In this document: positions 1 to 9,336 of the stretch, piece after piece
Layout of the letters: each line of letters opens with the position of its first letter
Numbering within the stretch: position 1 is the first letter of the stretch
DNA from: Pseudomonadota bacterium
Lineage (GTDB): Bacteria; Pseudomonadota; Alphaproteobacteria; Rhizobiales; Rhizobiaceae
Direction of reading: 5' to 3'
Assembly (NCBI GenBank): GCA_023404095.1
Contig: JAEYDD010000072.1
Location: forward strand, 124,001 to 188,000
DNA length: 64,000 bases
Notes under the pieces: model-generated
Seen by the model: the letters and a program-made list of their open reading frames with translations, nothing else
Told to the model about the DNA's origin: nothing
The model's database searches: none
Made by a program: the position numbers and the translations under genes

Positions 1-1
1 C

Positions 2-568
2 GATGGCGGTGCTGAGCATTTCGAGAAGGTGATCTGGGCGATCCGGGCAGCATCGCCCTCGACGACGATCGAAATCCTCACACCGGACTTTCTGAAGAAG
101 CCGGGCGCGCTCGAGCGCGTCGTCGCCGCCAAGCCCGATGTCTTCAATCACAACATGGAGACAGTCGCCGGAAACTACCTGACGGTCCGACCGGGCGCGC
201 GCTACTTCCACTCCATCCGCCTCCTGCAGCGGGTGAAGGAACTGGACCCGACCATGTTCACCAAGTCCGGGATCATGGTCGGGCTCGGGGAGGAGCGCAA
301 CGAGGTACTGCAGCTCATGGACGACCTGCGCACGGCCGATGTCGACTTCCTGACGATCGGCCAGTACCTGCAGCCGACCCGCAAGCACCACAAGGTGGAG
401 AAGTTCGTCACCCCCGACGAGTTCAAGTCCTACGAGACGGTCGCCTATACCAAGGGGTTCCTCATGGTGGCGTCGAGCCCGCTGACGCGATCCTCGCACC
501 ATGCCGGCGAAGATTTCGCCCGCCTGAAGGCCGCGCGCGAAAAGAAGCTGCTGGCCGCCGCGGAATAG
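2..568 (+). CDS. lipA: Lipoyl synthase, C-terminal part (5' end outside window)
   Basis: Radical-SAM enzyme that inserts two sulfurs into protein-bound octanoyl groups to make lipoate for pyruvate and 2-oxoglutarate dehydrogenases. The open frame enters from the left edge (frame 2), so the first methionine in the window (codon at 29) is internal. About 188 of the usual ~320 residues are present. The part seen includes SGIMVGLGE, then TIGQYLQPTRKHH and the VEKFVTPDEF stretch typical of the LipA C-terminal half; the CxxxCxxC cluster lies upstream of the window. It ends in an Ala/Glu-rich tail. A strong hairpin follows at 591-616. Confidence 0.95.
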   Translation, partial: DGGAEHFEKVIWAIRAASPSTTIEILTPDFLKKPGALERVVAAKPDVFNHNMETVAGNYLTVRPGARYFHSIRLLQRVKELDPTMFTKSGIMVGLGEERNEVLQLMDDLRTADVDFLTIGQYLQPTRKHHKVEKFVTPDEFKSYETVAYTKGFLMVASSPLTRSSHHAGEDFARLKAAREKKLLAAAE

Positions 569-590
569 ATAACACAGCCAGATCCATACG

Positions 591-616
591 GGGCCGTGGT
601 TGCAAGACCGCGGCCC
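591..616 (+). terminator. Hairpin after lipA, probable terminator
   Basis: Stem GGGCCGTGGT (591-600) pairs with ACCGCGGCCC (607-616) with one G-U pair and a 6-base loop. No clear T-run follows, so termination is inferred from stem strength and from its position 22 bases after the lipA stop. Confidence 0.45.
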
Positions 617-646
617 GAATGCGTTTCAGGAGAAGGAGAGGCGTCC

Positions 647-1255
647 ATGGCCGAAGATGTCGATGGGGCGGCGGCACGCCTCGCAAGCGCGTCACGGGTG
701 CTCGTCATTGGCTGTTCGGGCAGCGGCAAGAGCACGCTGGCGGCGCGCCTGTCGGGCATGCTCGACCTGCCGCATGTCCCGATGGACCGGGAGATATTCT
801 GGTTGCCGGGCTGGCAGCCGCGGCCGCGGGCCGAAGCGCTCGCCCGGCTCGGGCAAGTCGTCGGCGAACCGCGCTGGATCATTGATGGTACAAGTCCCGG
901 AACGCTGTCGCTTCGACTGCCGCGCACCGATCTTGTCTTGTGGCTGCGCCCGCCGCGATGGAAGTCGATCCGGGGTGTGTTCGCACGATGGCTCAGATAT
1001 CGGGGACGGTCGCGTCCGGCCATGGCCGAGGGGTGCCCGGAACGTCTGAGCCTCGAATTCCTGCGCTACATCTGGAACTTCGAGCGGACCGAAAGCCCGG
1101 AGATAGAGGAGCGCTTGGGAGAACACCCGAGCGTTCCGGTGGTGGTCCTGCGTTCGCATGCACAGAATGAGCGCCTGGTGCAGGCTTTAAGAGATCGCCT
1201 GGATCAGACCGTCTCTGCGTCGGCCGACAGGGTCAAGACGGGATCCAACGGCTAG
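647..1255 (+). CDS. P-loop NTPase, adenylate-kinase-like (topology-modulation/FlaR type)
   Basis: Small nucleotide-binding protein of 202 residues. Walker A GCSGSGKST is at residues 22-30, followed by LPHVPMDREIFWLPGW, a pattern typical of the DNA topology modulation/FlaR-like kinase family, and later the basic RGRSRPAMAEG stretch that would fit a lid. Start at 647 is preferred because AGGAGAAGGAG lies just upstream; a GTG 51 bases earlier is in frame but has no such site. Substrate unknown; the family name comes from similarity to uncharacterised kinases. It sits alone between lipA and a PLP decarboxylase, a position that I do not expect in the usual rhizobial order. Confidence 0.75.
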   Translation: MAEDVDGAAARLASASRVLVIGCSGSGKSTLAARLSGMLDLPHVPMDREIFWLPGWQPRPRAEALARLGQVVGEPRWIIDGTSPGTLSLRLPRTDLVLWLRPPRWKSIRGVFARWLRYRGRSRPAMAEGCPERLSLEFLRYIWNFERTESPEIEERLGEHPSVPVVVLRSHAQNERLVQALRDRLDQTVSASADRVKTGSNG

Positions 1256-1387
1256 CCGCGTTCTGGCCCGGTCAGCCCTTCACCACACGTCCGAACCCGA
1301 AATCGTTTGGCGGCAACGGCGCGCCGAAGTAGGCTGGGACAATCGCATCGGCTGACGTTGCGAATTTGTCCGCAGGGAGGATCGCGG

Positions 1388-2791
1388 ATGGATACCGAAG
1401 CCCTTTTCCGGTTGGCGGCGGAAAACGCCGCCCGGTTCCGCAATGCCGTAGCGGAGCGGCCGCACCGACCGCGTCGCGACTATGCCGGCAGCGTCGACGC
1501 GTTCGACGAGGCGCTTCCGGAGGGCCAATCAGAGGCGACCGCGCTCATTTCTGACCTGGCCGCGCGCGCCGATCCCGGCCTGCACCTCATGGCCGGGCCA
1601 CGCTTCTTCGGCTGGGTGATCGGCGGGTCGCACCCGGTCGGCGTGGCGGCCGACATGCTGACGTCCGCCTGGGGACAGAATGCCGGCAATCATACGGCCG
1701 CGCCCTCGGCGGCGGCCGCCGAGACGGTGGCCGCACGCTGGCTGCTGCAACTGCTTCATCTTCCGGACGAGTGCTCGGTCGGTTTCGTAACGGGCGCGAC
1801 GGTCGCCAACTTCACCTGTCTTGCCGCCGCACGCGGGGCGGTCCTGCGGCGGCACGGCTTTGATGCCGATGCGCGCGGTCTGTTCGGCGCGCCCCCGATA
1901 ACGGTGCTGATCGGTGACGACGCGCATACGACGGTCTTTTCCGCCCTGCAGTTTCTTGGCCTCGGCCACGACCGGGTCATCCGCGTGGCGACCGACGGGG
2001 AAGGGCGGATTCGAGCGCAAGCCTTCGAGGAGGCTTTGTCGGGCGTGGATGGACCCGCAATCGCCATCCTCCAGGCGGGGCAGATCAATACCGGTGCGTT
2101 CGACGATTTTCACGCGCTCATACCTCTTGCGAAGGGCAAGGGCGCCTGGGTGCATGTCGACGGCGCCTTCGGCCTGTGGGCAAGCGCAAGCCCGGAAAGG
2201 CGGGCGCTCGCAGCGGGGGTGGAAGATGCCGATAGCTGGGCCACGGACGGGCACAAATGGCTGCAAACGCCCTATGACAGCGGCTACGCGATCGTCCGCG
2301 ACGAGCTTGCCCATCGCCGCGCGATGACCATTGCCGCGAGTTACCTGCCACTTGCAGGCGAGGGCGAACGCGATCCCTCGCACTACGTGCCGGAACTGTC
2401 GCGCCGCGCGCGGGGATTTGCGACCTGGGCGATGATCAAGCACCTCGGCCGTCGCGGTATTGCGGAAATGATCGAGCGCAATTGCACAGCGGCCGCAGCG
2501 ATCGCCGCAATCCTCGGACAGCGGCAGGACGTGCTCGTGCTCAACGAGGTGGTGCTTAACCAGGTCATCGTCCGCTTCGGCATGGACGCGGAGGCGGGCG
2601 ACCGCGTAACCCAGGAGGTGATCGCCGCGCTGCAAAAGGAAGGCCAGATCTTTGTCGGCGGCGCGCAGTGGCGTGGCCGGATCGTGATGCGGATCTCCGT
2701 CTGCAACTTCCAGACCGACGTGCATCAGGCCGAGATTGCCGCGGCGGCGATCCTCTCGGCCCTCGGGCGCGTCTTGGGAGAGGTGAAGTAG
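1388..2791 (+). CDS. PLP-dependent group II amino-acid decarboxylase family protein
   Basis: 467 residues, the size of aromatic-L-amino-acid/tyrosine decarboxylases. The PLP lysine is K290 in TDGHKWLQTPYDSG; the upstream VHVDGAFG supplies the cofactor aspartate, and NHTAAPSAAAAET with GFVTGATVANFT matches the fold type I decarboxylase N-terminal half. ATG at 1388 has AGGGAGG at 1374-1380 with good spacing; a longer in-frame start at 1307 lacks one. Substrate cannot be told from sequence; family members act on aromatic amino acids, glutamate or diaminobutyrate, and some rhizobial members are annotated only as aspartate-aminotransferase-family proteins. It appears monocistronic and, with the preceding kinase-like gene, looks like an accessory insertion. 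Confidence 0.8.
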   Translation: MDTEALFRLAAENAARFRNAVAERPHRPRRDYAGSVDAFDEALPEGQSEATALISDLAARADPGLHLMAGPRFFGWVIGGSHPVGVAADMLTSAWGQNAGNHTAAPSAAAAETVAARWLLQLLHLPDECSVGFVTGATVANFTCLAAARGAVLRRHGFDADARGLFGAPPITVLIGDDAHTTVFSALQFLGLGHDRVIRVATDGEGRIRAQAFEEALSGVDGPAIAILQAGQINTGAFDDFHALIPLAKGKGAWVHVDGAFGLWASASPERRALAAGVEDADSWATDGHKWLQTPYDSGYAIVRDELAHRRAMTIAASYLPLAGEGERDPSHYVPELSRRARGFATWAMIKHLGRRGIAEMIERNCTAAAAIAAILGQRQDVLVLNEVVLNQVIVRFGMDAEAGDRVTQEVIAALQKEGQIFVGGAQWRGRIVMRISVCNFQTDVHQAEIAAAAILSALGRVLGEVK

Positions 2792-2912
2792 CGCTCCGGT
2801 CTTGTATCGTTGCCGGTACGGTGTGCCCGAAACCGTCGCGCTGTCCCGATCCGCGCGCTTTCGAGGCGCATCGCATCTTGTTTCTGCGCCTCTGTTTGAA
2901 TATCTCCAGCAC

Positions 2913-3359
2913 ATGCCCCAATTCGAAACCCGGCGGCAGGTGCCGCATTCGCCCGAACAGATGTATGCGCTCGTCGCCGACGTGGAGCGCTATCCCGAAT
3001 TCCTGCCGCTGTGCGAAGGGCTTGTGGTTCGCTCCCGCAAGGAGCGGGACGGCAAGGAGCTTCTCGTCGCCGACATGACCGTGGGCTACAAGGCCATCCG
3101 CGAGACGTTCACGACGCAGGTGCTGCTCAATCCGGCCGATCAGGCGATCGACGTGAAGTATATCGACGGTCCATTCCGCTACCTCGACAACCGCTGGCGC
3201 TTCGAACCCATCAACGACGGGGGGTGCAGCGTCCACTTCTTCATCGACTACGAGTTCAAGAGCCGCATCCTGGGCGCGGTCATGGGCTCGATGTTCGACC
3301 GCGCCTTCCACATGTTCTCCGAAGCCTTCGAGAAGCGTGCCGAGAAGATCTACGCCTGA
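2913..3359 (+). CDS. RatA / COQ10 family START-domain protein
   Basis: 148-residue polyketide-cyclase/START-like protein. It opens with the family pattern MPQFETRRQVPHSPEQMY and VERYPEFLPLCEG, and ends with a helix HMFSEAFEKRAEKIY. Eukaryotic COQ10 binds ubiquinone and helps its delivery to respiratory complexes; Escherichia coli RatA was described as a ribosome-associated toxin, and which role applies here is not shown. The frame is open for 37 codons upstream, but the conserved family start is the ATG at 2913. Placement downstream of lipA and next to cinA is common in rhizobia. Confidence 0.85.
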   Translation: MPQFETRRQVPHSPEQMYALVADVERYPEFLPLCEGLVVRSRKERDGKELLVADMTVGYKAIRETFTTQVLLNPADQAIDVKYIDGPFRYLDNRWRFEPINDGGCSVHFFIDYEFKSRILGAVMGSMFDRAFHMFSEAFEKRAEKIYA

Positions 3360-3478
3360 CACCTGTCTGTCTGGATAACGGCGACAGGGAGATCCGGTCG
3401 AGAAATATCGATTTCTGGCGAACAAATGCTGGTGGCTGGCCGTCAGTCCGATAGGACACGGCAACAGAGGTCGGCACC

Positions 3479-3643
3479 ATGCACGCAATCCTGCTCGCGC
3501 TGAACGCCGCTTCGATCGCGGTCGCAGCCTTTCTCGTCTTCACTTCGGCCGGCGACGACGGCGGCAGAACGCAATCCTCGATTGCGGCATCGATGGCCGG
3601 CGCGGATGCGACCGGCATGAAACGGTTTTCGCCCGCACGATGA
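3479..3643 (+). CDS. Small hypothetical protein with one N-terminal hydrophobic segment (54 aa)
   Basis: ATG at 3479 is preceded by AGAGG at a distance of 8 bases. The protein starts MHAILLALNAASIAVAAFL, a hydrophobic segment long enough to be a signal peptide or single membrane anchor, then a polar Gly/Ser/Asp-rich tail. It ends 10 bases from the 3' end of convergent cinA. I recognise no family. Translation is plausible but unproven because of the small size. Confidence 0.4.
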   Translation: MHAILLALNAASIAVAAFLVFTSAGDDGGRTQSSIAASMAGADATGMKRFSPAR

Positions 3644-3653
3644 AGGCACCGGC

Positions 3654-4148
3654 TTAGGGGGCGGCCGCCTCGATCAGCATTTGGAGCGCCGTCCGGACGG
3701 TGGCAAGCCGGATCGCCTGGCGGCCGATGTCGCCATAGCGCATTTCCCGGTGCAGCGTGGCGCCGTTTCGGTTTGCGGCTGCGATATGAACCAGACCGAC
3801 CGGCTTTTCGCCAGAGCCGCCGCCGGGACCGGCGATGCCGGTAACCGCGACCGCAATGTCGGCACGGGAGGCCGCGAGCGCGCCCTCGACCATTTCGATT
3901 GCGGTTTGCCTCGAAACGGCGCCATGGGTGGCAAGCGTTCCTTCCGAAACTTTGAGAAGCTCGATCTTGGCGTTGTTGGAATAGGTGACAAAGCCGCGAT
4001 CGACTACGGCCGAGGAGCCAGCGATCTCGGTCAGTGCCGCTGCAATCAGCCCGCCGGTGCAGGACTCCGCGGTTGCCGCCACGAGGCCTCGCTTCGTCCA
4101 GTCCGCGACAATGTCACGCGCGGTGGCCTCGATATCGGCGGGCCACAT
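3654..4148 (-). CDS. cinA: CinA C-terminal domain protein (nicotinamide-nucleotide amidase)
   Basis: 164-residue stand-alone CinA C-terminal domain (PncC type), which deamidates nicotinamide mononucleotide in pyridine-nucleotide salvage. Conserved AESCTGG near residue 29, VTYSN, and AVTGIAGPGGGS with KPVGLVHIA are all present. The N-terminal molybdopterin-binding-like domain of full-length CinA is absent, as in most proteobacterial short forms. The start at 4148 lies 2 bases after the ispDF stop, so the two are one operon. A much longer upstream reading in the same frame only overlaps ispDF and is rejected. Confidence 0.9.
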   Translation of the reverse strand: MWPADIEATARDIVADWTKRGLVAATAESCTGGLIAAALTEIAGSSAVVDRGFVTYSNNAKIELLKVSEGTLATHGAVSRQTAIEMVEGALAASRADIAVAVTGIAGPGGGSGEKPVGLVHIAAANRNGATLHREMRYGDIGRQAIRLATVRTALQMLIEAAAP

Positions 4149-4150
4149 GC

Positions 4151-5362
4151 TTACGGCTCCTGCTTGCTGTAGACGACGGTTGCCGTGGCGATCGCGGCTA
4201 TTCCCTCGCGACGGCCGATAAAGCCAATCTTCTCGTTCGTCGTCGCCTTGACCGAACAGCGGTCGAGCGAAATTGCGAGGATCTCCGACAGCTTCATCCG
4301 CATCGCCTCCCGATGAGGGCCGACCTTGGGGGCCTCGGCAATCAGCGAGACGTCGGCATTCATGATCGTGCCCCCGTTCTGGCGGACGATGCTTGCCGCG
4401 TGCTCGAGGAATATGCGCGAGGGCGCGCCCTTCCATTGCGGGTCGGACGGCGGAAAATGATCGCCGATGTCACCGGCGCCGCAGGTGGCGAGCAGCGCGT
4501 CCGTCAGCGCATGCAAGGCGACGTCGGCATCCGAATGGCCCTTGAGCCGCTGGTCGTGCGGGATGAAGATGCCGCAGAGCGTGACGCCGTCGCCGGGCTC
4601 GAGCTGGTGCACGTCGTAGCCGTTGCCGGTGCGCACGTCGGGAAGGGGTGCGGACAGTCTTTCGTCTGCCATGATGATGTCCTTCTGCAAGGTCAGCTTG
4701 ACGTTTCCGACGGAACCCTCGACGAGGCGCACAGGTACGCCCGTCCATTCGGCGATAGCGGCGTCGTCGGTGAAATCGCTTCGGCCGTCGGCGGCTGCCT
4801 GTCGGTGCGCATCGAGAATCGTCTTGAAGTGAAATGCCTGCGGGGTCTGCGCGGCATATAGCCCTGTTCGCGGCACGGTCTCTACGATGACGCCCTCCAT
4901 TCCGGCGCGCTTGAGCGTGTCGGCGACGGCGACCGCCGGCAGCACCGCCCGGGCACCGGCGGCGAGCGCGCCCTCCACGCGATCGAGCAGTGCGAGATCC
5001 ACGAACGGGCGGACGGCGTCCTGGATCAGGACATGGTCGATGTCGGCGTCCGCCATGGCTTCCAGGCCGGCCAGTACGGACTGTTGGCGGCTCGCACCGC
5101 CGGTGACCACGCGGATATTGCCGGTGTTGCCATTCACCTGTAACAGCGCCGCGGCAAGAAGATCTTTGTCGTCCGCGTGGATGACGACGACAATCGGCGC
5201 ATCGTCCGCCCATTTGACAAAGGCATCCAGCGTATGGGAGATAACCGGCCTTCCTGCAACGCGCCGATACTGCTTCGGACCATCCGGGTGCGATCCGGCT
5301 CGTTCTCCGCGTCCCGCCGCAACGACGATCACACCGCAATTGATCCGATTTTGTGCGCTCAT
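4151..5362 (-). CDS. ispDF: Bifunctional MEP cytidylyltransferase / MECDP synthase
   Basis: Carries out two non-consecutive steps of the non-mevalonate isoprenoid pathway: CTP-dependent transfer to methylerythritol phosphate and later cyclisation to the 2,4-cyclodiphosphate. Residues 1 to about 230 are IspD (VVAAGRGERAG nucleotide loop; IQDAVRPFVD metal/substrate region). IspF starts near 243 with RTGNGYDVH, whose D250 and H252 are metal ligands, followed by LKGHSDADVALHALTDA and a C-terminal ATTNEKIGFIGRREGIAA. The fusion, at 403 residues, is normal for alphaproteobacteria. Divergent from dusB and co-transcribed with cinA. Confidence 0.96.
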   Translation of the reverse strand: MSAQNRINCGVIVVAAGRGERAGSHPDGPKQYRRVAGRPVISHTLDAFVKWADDAPIVVVIHADDKDLLAAALLQVNGNTGNIRVVTGGASRQQSVLAGLEAMADADIDHVLIQDAVRPFVDLALLDRVEGALAAGARAVLPAVAVADTLKRAGMEGVIVETVPRTGLYAAQTPQAFHFKTILDAHRQAAADGRSDFTDDAAIAEWTGVPVRLVEGSVGNVKLTLQKDIIMADERLSAPLPDVRTGNGYDVHQLEPGDGVTLCGIFIPHDQRLKGHSDADVALHALTDALLATCGAGDIGDHFPPSDPQWKGAPSRIFLEHAASIVRQNGGTIMNADVSLIAEAPKVGPHREAMRMKLSEILAISLDRCSVKATTNEKIGFIGRREGIAAIATATVVYSKQEP

Positions 5363-5532
5363 CGTGTTGTGGGTCCTCGCGATCGAAGCGGTTTGAGCCG
5401 ATTTAGAACGATCGTCGCCTCAATGCCAGCCGACTTGCGGAATTTTGCGGCAGGTGACGGAAACGACTTGGCAATACCGTTCTGATTGTCTAAAAATAGG
5501 GCACGATTTTGGTCTGCTTGAAAGATGAGCAT

Positions 5533-6543
5533 TTGACAGAGGTGAGCCTTTCCGAACCCTTGTCGATCGGACGACAGGTTCTGCGCAACCGCGTTGTGCT
5601 CGCGCCGATGTCAGGCGTGACCGACCTGCCGTTTCGAGAACTTGCATGGCGGTTCGGCGCGGGGCTGGTGGTGACGGAAATGGTGGCGAGCCGGGAGCTA
5701 GCGGCGAATGCGCCGGAATCCTGGGCGCGCATCCGCAACCGCGGGATCCGCCCGCACATGGTGCAACTGGCTGGTCGCGATGCGGTGTGGATGGCGGAGG
5801 CGGCCCGCCTCGCCGAGGCGAACGGTGCCGACATCATCGACATCAACATGGGATGCCCAGCGAAGAAAGTGATCGGCGGCTATTCCGGTTCGGCCCTGAT
5901 GCGGGAGCCGGACCACGCCCTGCGGCTGATCGAGGCGACCGTGAAGGCGGTGACGGTGCCCGTCACGGTCAAGATGCGGCTCGGCTGGGATCACGACAGC
6001 CTGAATGCTCCGGACATCGCTGCGGGTGCCGAGGGTGCAGGCGTGCAGATGATCACCGTGCATGGACGCACCCGCATGCAGTTTTATGAGGGCAAGGCCG
6101 ACTGGGATGCTATCCGCGCCGTGCGCGACCGTATCAAGGTCCCGCTCATTGCCAACGGCGACGTCGACTCCGCTGAGGATTGCGCTGAAATCCTGCGCCG
6201 GTCGGGAGCCGATGCGGTCATGGTCGGCCGCGCCGCGCAGGGACGTCCCTGGCACCCGGCAGTCGTGGCCGGTGCCTGCGTTGCGCCTGCGGGTGCCGAG
6301 CTCGCAGCCTGCGCGGTGGAGCACTATCGGCTGATGCTCGATTTCCATGGGGCCGTTGCCGGCCTTCGCCACGCGCGAAAGCACGTGGGCTGGTACCTGG
6401 ATCGGCATGCGCCCGGTATCGCGCCGGCGCAGAGAGGTGCACTCATGGTGTCGACCGACGCTGAATTCGTCGCCGATCGTCTGGCGGCAGCCCTGATCGA
6501 AGGCGGTGCTGCTGCCGGGCCAATGAAGGAAAAGGCGGCGTAA
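5533..6543 (+). CDS. dusB: tRNA-dihydrouridine synthase B (NifR3)
   Basis: FMN-dependent enzyme reducing uridine in the tRNA D-loop. Signatures: RNRVVLAPMSGVTDLPFR at the N-terminus, DINMGCPAKKV with the catalytic Cys, KMRLGWD, TVHGRTRMQFYEG, PLIANGDV and MVGRAAQGRPW. Start is uncertain: TTG at 5509, 5518 or 5533 and GTG at 5542 are in frame with no ATG; 5533 gives a length (336 aa) close to the family. Its last base overlaps the ntrB ATG (TAATG), giving the nifR3-ntrB-ntrC operon known from rhizobia and Azospirillum. The upstream 170 bases are shared with divergent ispDF. Confidence 0.93.
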   Translation: MTEVSLSEPLSIGRQVLRNRVVLAPMSGVTDLPFRELAWRFGAGLVVTEMVASRELAANAPESWARIRNRGIRPHMVQLAGRDAVWMAEAARLAEANGADIIDINMGCPAKKVIGGYSGSALMREPDHALRLIEATVKAVTVPVTVKMRLGWDHDSLNAPDIAAGAEGAGVQMITVHGRTRMQFYEGKADWDAIRAVRDRIKVPLIANGDVDSAEDCAEILRRSGADAVMVGRAAQGRPWHPAVVAGACVAPAGAELAACAVEHYRLMLDFHGAVAGLRHARKHVGWYLDRHAPGIAPAQRGALMVSTDAEFVADRLAAALIEGGAAAGPMKEKAA

Positions 6544-7688
6544 TGAGCAGTTCGGACAAGGACACTCCTCAGGCCGAGACGAACGGCCTGGCAATGGCGG
6601 TGCTGAACGCCATTCAGCATCCCGTCATCCTGGTCGACGAAGCCGGCCATATCGCTTTCGCCAACTGGGAAGCCGAGAGCTTCTTCGGTGCCAGCGCAAG
6701 CCATCTTGCCCGCTATAACATCAGCACTTTCATACCGTTCGGCAGTCCTCTTTTAACTTTGATCGAACAGGTCAGGGAGCGGCGCGCTCCGGTGAACGAG
6801 TATCGGGTGGACCTCAGTTCGCCGCGGCTTGGCGCCGACAAGCTCGTCGATCTCTATGTTGCCCCGGTTGCGACCGCCGCCGGTTCCGTGGTCGTGGTGT
6901 TGCAGGAGCGATCGATGGCAGACAAGATCGACCGGCAACTGACGCACCGCGCCGCTGCCCGCTCCGTCACGGGTCTGGCCTCGATGCTTGCGCACGAGAT
7001 CAAGAACCCGCTGTCAGGCATTCGTGGCGCGGCACAGCTGCTGGAAACGTCCGTACTCGACGACGACCGGGCGCTGACGCGACTGATCTGCGACGAGACG
7101 GACCGGATCGTCTCGCTGGTCGACCGGATGGAGGTGTTTTCGGACGAGCGTCCCGTCGACCGGGTGGCCCTGAACATCCATTCCGTGCTCGACCATGTGA
7201 AGGCGGTGGCGAGCGCCGGCTTTGCCCGCCACATCAAGATCACGGAGAACTACGATCCCTCGCTTCCGCCGGTCTACGCCAATCGCGACCAACTGGTGCA
7301 GGTGTTCCTCAACCTGATCAAGAACGCCGCCGAGGCGGTGGGCGACAGGCCGGACGGCGAGATCATGCTGACGACGGCCTACCGTCCAGGCATCCGCCTG
7401 TCCGTCGCTGGCACGCGCGAGAAGGTGTCGCTGCCGCTCGAATTCTGCGTTCACGACAACGGCCCTGGCGTGCCGCCGGATTTGCTGCCGCACCTGTTCG
7501 ACCCCTTCATCACGACCAAGACCAACGGGTCGGGTCTCGGCCTGGCGCTGGTCGCCAAGATCATCGGCGGCCATGGCGGCATCATAGAATGCGACAGCCA
7601 GGGCCACCGCACAACGTTTCGCGTGCTGATGCCCGCCTCCAAGGGGCTGCGCGAGGAAGACGATACCTCCGGAGAGCAGAGGAAATAG
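6543..7688 (+). CDS. ntrB: Nitrogen regulation sensor histidine kinase NtrB
   Basis: Cytoplasmic kinase/phosphatase of NtrC that reports nitrogen status through PII. 381 residues: PAS domain at about 12-120 (HPVILVDEAGHIAFAN), dimerisation/phosphoacceptor with H151 in LAHEIKNPLSGIRGAAQLLE, N box LIKNAAEAV, G1 HDNGPGVP and G2 GSGLGLALV. No membrane segments. Starts on the last base of the dusB stop and is followed 3 bases later by ntrC. The length is as usual for the family. Confidence 0.96.
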   Translation: MSSSDKDTPQAETNGLAMAVLNAIQHPVILVDEAGHIAFANWEAESFFGASASHLARYNISTFIPFGSPLLTLIEQVRERRAPVNEYRVDLSSPRLGADKLVDLYVAPVATAAGSVVVVLQERSMADKIDRQLTHRAAARSVTGLASMLAHEIKNPLSGIRGAAQLLETSVLDDDRALTRLICDETDRIVSLVDRMEVFSDERPVDRVALNIHSVLDHVKAVASAGFARHIKITENYDPSLPPVYANRDQLVQVFLNLIKNAAEAVGDRPDGEIMLTTAYRPGIRLSVAGTREKVSLPLEFCVHDNGPGVPPDLLPHLFDPFITTKTNGSGLGLALVAKIIGGHGGIIECDSQGHRTTFRVLMPASKGLREEDDTSGEQRK

Positions 7689-7691
7689 CAG

Positions 7692-9146
<1,455 letters not shown>

Positions 9147-9336
9147 CTTAGCCCCAAACCGCGTTGCATTTTCGCCACATTGTGTTGCTTGGTGGTAACA
9201 GATGGGCGCGGTGGGCGAATAGGCAGATTGCATCTGCCGTTCCCCCTGTACGGTATGGGATCCCCGCCTTCATTCGTATGAATCAGGATGAACGAGGGTG
9301 CCGGCCAGCCATGGTCGGTTGGAGCGAGTGCAGGGA

